Below are positions 60,223-64,000 of a DNA stretch of 64,000 nt, one piece after another. The position numbers and the translations under genes were made by a program. The stretch covers positions 78,953 to 142,952 of the forward strand of contig NZ_JAKNQL010000014.1 of assembly GCF_022662375.1 (NCBI RefSeq), given 5' to 3'. The notes beneath the pieces were generated by a model that was given only the letters and a program-made list of their open reading frames with translations, ran no database searches and was not told the DNA's origin. Origin of the DNA: Pseudomonas sp. CROZ-RG-20F-R04-15 (GTDB lineage Bacteria > Pseudomonadota > Gammaproteobacteria > Pseudomonadales > Pseudomonadaceae). Every line of letters begins with the position of its first letter. Position 1 is the stretch's first letter.

Positions 60223-60238
60223 TGGCAAGCCCCTTGCT
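60223..60238 (+). promoter_or_regulatory. Sigma-54 promoter of ureEFG
   Basis: TGGCAAGCCCCTTGCT matches TGGCACRNNNNTTGCW at all positions but one, with GG and GC ten bases apart. Transcription would begin near 60250, about 25 bases before the ureE ATG. Confidence 0.88.
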
Positions 60239-60274
60239 CTAACCCAATCATTGTCCATAGCTGGAAGTTTTCCG

Positions 60275-60775
60275 ATGCTGGTGATTCACCGCAGAATCGA
60301 CCCTCAACCCGTCTGGGCCGCCGAGTTGCACCTGACCTTCGAAGCGCGGAGCAAAAGCCGTTTGCGCTGTTTCAGTGCCGAGGGCGAAGACGTCGGGTTG
60401 TTTTTGGATCGCGGTCAGCCGCCGCTGTTTGACGGCGAATGCCTGCAAGCCGAAGACGGCCGCATCGTCCGCGTCTGCGCCCGCCCCGAGCAATTGCTGC
60501 ATGTCACCTGCGCCAACACCTTCGAATTGACCCGCGCGGCTTATCACTTGGGCAATCGCCACGTTGCCTTGCAGGTTGGCGATGGCTGGCTGCGTCTGCT
60601 CGACGATTACGTGCTCAAGGCCATGCTCGAACAGTTGGGCGCGCAAGTCGAAGCCATTGAAGCGCCGTTCCAGCCGGAACACGGTGCTTACGGCGGCGGC
60701 CATCACCATTCCCGACACGGCGACGAAGACTTCAATTACGCGCCGAAACTCCATCAGTTCGGCGTCCGCCTGTGA
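60275..60775 (+). CDS. ureE: Urease nickel metallochaperone UreE
   Basis: 166 residues: peptide-binding N-terminal domain (MLVIHRRIDPQPVWAAELHL) and the nickel-binding domain with the conserved GNRHVALQ histidine, followed by a His-rich tail (GGGHHHSRHGDEDF). Delivers nickel to urease with UreG. The stop overlaps the ureF start by four bases. Confidence 0.96.
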   Translation: MLVIHRRIDPQPVWAAELHLTFEARSKSRLRCFSAEGEDVGLFLDRGQPPLFDGECLQAEDGRIVRVCARPEQLLHVTCANTFELTRAAYHLGNRHVALQVGDGWLRLLDDYVLKAMLEQLGAQVEAIEAPFQPEHGAYGGGHHHSRHGDEDFNYAPKLHQFGVRL

Positions 60776-61446
60776 ATCCGGCCTGGGCGCTGCTGCGCCT
60801 GGCCAGTCCGCAGCTGCCGATTGGTGGCTACAGCTATTCGCAAGGTCTGGAAATGGCCGTGGATAACGGCCGCGTCAACAACCCGGACAGCGCCAGGCGC
60901 TGGATCAGCGATCAGTTGCTGCTGAACCTCGCCCGCTTCGAAGCGCCGTTGCTGCTCGCACATTGCCAAGCCGCAGCGGACGAAAACTGGAGCGAGTTGC
61001 TGAGCCTCTGCGAAAGCCACCGCGCCAGTCGCGAGACGCGTGAACTGCATCTGGAAAGTCGGCAAATGGGTTACTCGTTGCAGCAATTGCTCAACGGCTT
61101 GCCGGAACTCGACGCGTCGGCGCGCGACTTTCTTGAACAATGCAGCGAACCGCATCTGGCCCTGTGCTGGGCGCTGGCCGCGCGCGCCTGGGGCATCAGC
61201 GCGCAAGACGCGCTCGCTGCGTGGCTGTGGAGCTGGCTGGAAAACCAGCTCGCCGTCCTGATGAAAACCCTGCCGCTGGGCCAGCAAGCCGCGCAACGCC
61301 TGACCAGCGAACTGCTGCCGTTGTTGCAACAGGCGCAGCAGGGCGCCAGCCGAATCAATCCCGATCACATCGGCAGCGCCGCGTTCGGCCTGTCCCTGGC
61401 GTGCATGGCCCATGAGCGCCAGTACAGCCGCCTCTTTCGCTCTTAG
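60772..61446 (+). CDS. ureF: Urease accessory protein UreF
   Basis: 224-residue all-helical protein with the family start LLRLASPQLPIGGYSYSQGL and the conserved RASRETREL. Binds UreD-urease and regulates the UreG GTPase. GTG start overlapping ureE (GTGA). ureG follows after 11 bases with an AGGAG site between. Confidence 0.96.
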   Translation: MNPAWALLRLASPQLPIGGYSYSQGLEMAVDNGRVNNPDSARRWISDQLLLNLARFEAPLLLAHCQAAADENWSELLSLCESHRASRETRELHLESRQMGYSLQQLLNGLPELDASARDFLEQCSEPHLALCWALAARAWGISAQDALAAWLWSWLENQLAVLMKTLPLGQQAAQRLTSELLPLLQQAQQGASRINPDHIGSAAFGLSLACMAHERQYSRLFRS

Positions 61447-61457
61447 GAGAAACAACC

Positions 61458-62072
<615 letters not shown>

Positions 62073-62099
62073 TTCACTGCTCAACAAGGAAGCTTATCC

Positions 62100-62672
62100 A
62101 TGACACTCAAACGTATTCTTGGCGCTGTGGCGCTGCTGCTGACTCCGGCACTGGCCTTCGCTCACCCAGGGCATGGCGACAGCGGTTTGATCGCCGGTAT
62201 CAGCCACCCGATTGGCGGCCTCGACCATTTGTTGGCGATGATTGCTGTTGGGCTGTGGGCGGCGCAGCAGCAAGGCGCGGCGCGTTGGGCGCTGCCGTGC
62301 ACTTTTGTCGGCACCATGCTGATGGGCGGCATGCTCGGTTTTGAAGGGCTGGAATTGCCAGCGCTGGAAAGCGGCATTGCCGCGTCGGTGTTGGCGCTGG
62401 GTCTGGCGGTGGCATTGGCGGTGCGTCCGCCGTTGGTCATGGCGGTGGTGGCGACGGCGGTGTTTGCGTTGTTCCACGGTGTGGCGCATGGCTTGGAGCT
62501 GCCGGACATGAGCAGTCCTTGGGCGTATGCGGCGGGTTTCGTTGTGGCGACCGCCGCTTTGCATGCCGTCGGTTATGGCGTGGTTCGCGTGTTGCCGCAG
62601 GCAGCGGCGCCGCTGGTGCGGTTGGCGGGTGCGGCTTCGGCGGCGACCGGGGTCTGGTTGTTGGCAGGATGA
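62100..62672 (+). CDS. HupE/UreJ-family permease
   Basis: 190 residues, signal-like N terminus (LLLTPALAFA) followed by HPGHGD and about six helices with the family motif HPIGGLDHLLAMIAVGLWA. HupE/UreJ proteins transport nickel or cobalt; behind ureEFG a nickel-uptake role for urease is the natural reading. The gene is 27 bases after ureG and probably in its operon. Confidence 0.92.
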   Translation: MTLKRILGAVALLLTPALAFAHPGHGDSGLIAGISHPIGGLDHLLAMIAVGLWAAQQQGAARWALPCTFVGTMLMGGMLGFEGLELPALESGIAASVLALGLAVALAVRPPLVMAVVATAVFALFHGVAHGLELPDMSSPWAYAAGFVVATAALHAVGYGVVRVLPQAAAPLVRLAGAASAATGVWLLAG

Positions 62673-62696
62673 TTTTTTAGCGCCTGCACTGGCCTC

Positions 62697-62770
62697 TTCG
62701 CGAGCAGGCTCGCTCCCACAGGTTTTGTGTACACCGCAAATCCACTGTGGGAGCGAGCCTGCTCGCGAAG
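62697..62770. repeat. REP doublet, outward orientation
   Basis: Two common REP cores pointing away from each other, 74 bases in total, 24 bases after the HupE/UreJ stop. Confidence 0.88.
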
Positions 62771-62855
62771 GCGGACTGACAGACACCGCGTCTCTAAAGG
62801 CTGCCGCTCTGCTACCATGTCGCGCAATCGCCCCAGCCCGTGACGACGTCCGCCC

Positions 62856-63989
62856 ATGCCCCACGCTTCCCGCTCCACCACCCTGCCCGAATTGACCGCC
62901 CTGTTCGGCGCTGTGCAACAGCACTTCGTCAACGTGATCGTGCCCCTCTGGCAAGGCCCGGGCTGGAACGCCGACATGGCGCTGCCCTTTGAGGCGCTGG
63001 ATGCCGCGCATCAGCCGCTGCCCGCGCAACGCTATCGGGCGATGGCCTGTGCGCGGCAGCTGTATCTGTTTTCCAGTCTGATCGGGGTTGTGGATAACGC
63101 CGACGTTCGTGCGGCGGCGCTGTTCCGCTCCTTGCAACGGCACTTTCATGATGCCGAGCATGGCGGCTGGTTCTACAGCATCGATGCGCAGGGCAAGCCG
63201 CTGGATCAGCGCAAGGACCTCTACACCCACGCTTTCATCCTGTTTGCCTGCGCGCATTACTGGGCAAAGTCCGGCGATCCGCTGGCTGAGTCGACGCTCA
63301 ACGCGGCGCTGGAAATCATCGGCCGACGCTTTGCCACCGGCGATGGCTTGTACGAAGCCTGCCTGGAACGTGACTGGATCACCCTGCAAACCGGTCCGCT
63401 GCAGAATCCGTTAATGCATCTGGCCGAAGCCTTTCTCGCCACCCTGGCGGTGCGTGAAGATGCCCAGACGCAGAAGGCTCTGCTGGAGTTATGCACAGCC
63501 ATGCACAAACAGTTCGTCGATCCGCAATATGGCGTGCTGATGGAGAAACCGCTCGGCGCTGTGGATAACTGGTATGAGCCAGGGCATCAGTTCGAGTGGT
63601 ACTTCCTGCTGGAATCGTCGCCGTTGCTGCGCGGTTCGAAACTGCATGCGGCGCTCGATCGGGCATTTGCGTTTACCGAGCAATACGGTGTGGTGCAGCC
63701 ATCCGGTGCGGTGCGGGCGATGCTTGATCTGGAAACCAATGGACGCCCGCGAGACTCGACCCAGCGGATCTGGGCTCAGGCGGAATATCTGCGGGCGCTG
63801 ACCTTGCGGCCGAACAGTGAAACGGTGGTGCTGCGTCAGTTGCAGGCATTGCAGCAGCGGTTTCTGCATGCCGGTGGCTGGCATGAGTGCCGTGATGAGT
63901 TGGGGGAAGTCAGTCGCAAGGACATGCCTTCGACTACGCCGTATCACTTGGCGACCTGTTACCACGGTCTGGCTGAATATCTTCGCTGA
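62856..63989 (+). CDS. AGE-family epimerase/isomerase
   Basis: 377 residues with the (alpha/alpha)6-barrel pattern of N-acylglucosamine 2-epimerases and aldose-ketose isomerases: HGGWFYSIDAQGKPLDQRKD, LYTHAFILFACAHYWA, NWYEPGHQFEWYFLL with the catalytic histidines, and IWAQAEYLRALTL near the end. It interconverts free sugars such as mannose and fructose in related enzymes; the substrate here is not decided by sequence. Complete within the window, ending 11 bases from its edge. Confidence 0.9.
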   Translation: MPHASRSTTLPELTALFGAVQQHFVNVIVPLWQGPGWNADMALPFEALDAAHQPLPAQRYRAMACARQLYLFSSLIGVVDNADVRAAALFRSLQRHFHDAEHGGWFYSIDAQGKPLDQRKDLYTHAFILFACAHYWAKSGDPLAESTLNAALEIIGRRFATGDGLYEACLERDWITLQTGPLQNPLMHLAEAFLATLAVREDAQTQKALLELCTAMHKQFVDPQYGVLMEKPLGAVDNWYEPGHQFEWYFLLESSPLLRGSKLHAALDRAFAFTEQYGVVQPSGAVRAMLDLETNGRPRDSTQRIWAQAEYLRALTLRPNSETVVLRQLQALQQRFLHAGGWHECRDELGEVSRKDMPSTTPYHLATCYHGLAEYLR

Positions 63990-64000
63990 CTTATAGACCG

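Overview
The window is high-GC chromosomal DNA of a fluorescent pseudomonad (Pseudomonas fluorescens group). Three things point there. The gene order aroQ-accB-accC-prmA-dusB-fis-purH-purD-retS and the urt/ure block resemble what I recall of the P. aeruginosa PAO1 region PA4846-PA4868 plus PA4890-PA4894. Many intergenic gaps hold the palindromic REP typical of this group (core GTGGGAGCGAGCCTGCTCGCGA). The protein families are all pseudomonad-like. I saw no rRNA, tRNA, CRISPR array, transposase or phage gene.

Layout. 0-12.8 kb is a conserved core: end of aroQ, accBC, prmA, a zinc-ribbon/DUF3426 membrane protein, dusB-fis, purH, purD, the hybrid sensor kinase retS and a MarC-family protein. 12.9-33.7 kb is absent between the matching genes of P. 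aeruginosa as I recall that genome. It carries, on the minus strand, a 2386-residue toxin that looks like the large clostridial glucosyltransferase toxins TcdA/TcdB. Next come a divergent cobalamin cluster (cobG-cobH-cobI-cobJ leftward, cobL-cbiD-cobK rightward), a short probably decayed antitoxin-like gene, and a copper-acquisition operon (DUF2946, PCuAC, DUF2946, OprC-type TonB receptor, PepSY protein).

33.9-44.4 kb is the urea module: urtABCDE (urea ABC importer) followed by ureD-ureA-two acetyltransferases-ureB-ureC. The rest of the urease machinery (ureE-ureF-ureG and a HupE/UreJ permease) lies 16 kb away at 60.3-62.7 kb. Both urtA and ureE are preceded by near-consensus sigma-54 promoters, so the two halves are probably switched on together by nitrogen limitation through NtrC. 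The urea genes are broken up by three copies of a second palindromic element with ~22-base terminal inverted repeats; a fourth copy lies at 50.2 kb.

44.5-60 kb separates the urease halves. It holds a SET-domain protein with effector-like architecture, cbpA-cbpM, a YegD-like Hsp70, an AI-2E family permease, psiF, an AraC regulator with a divergent EamA exporter, a LipA-type lipase without a signal peptide, sugE-azoR with a divergent LysR regulator, a ferritin-like protein, an AsmA-family protein, a secreted protein built almost wholly of 14-residue repeats, and a DesT-like TetR regulator. An AGE-family epimerase/isomerase closes the window.

The strongest candidates for new biology are the single-gene TcdB-like toxin, which appears to carry a papain-like (C58/MCF-type) protease in place of the clostridial autoprotease; the SET-domain protein; and the 14-residue-repeat exported protein. 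Family assignments rest on reading motifs by eye; no database search was possible.
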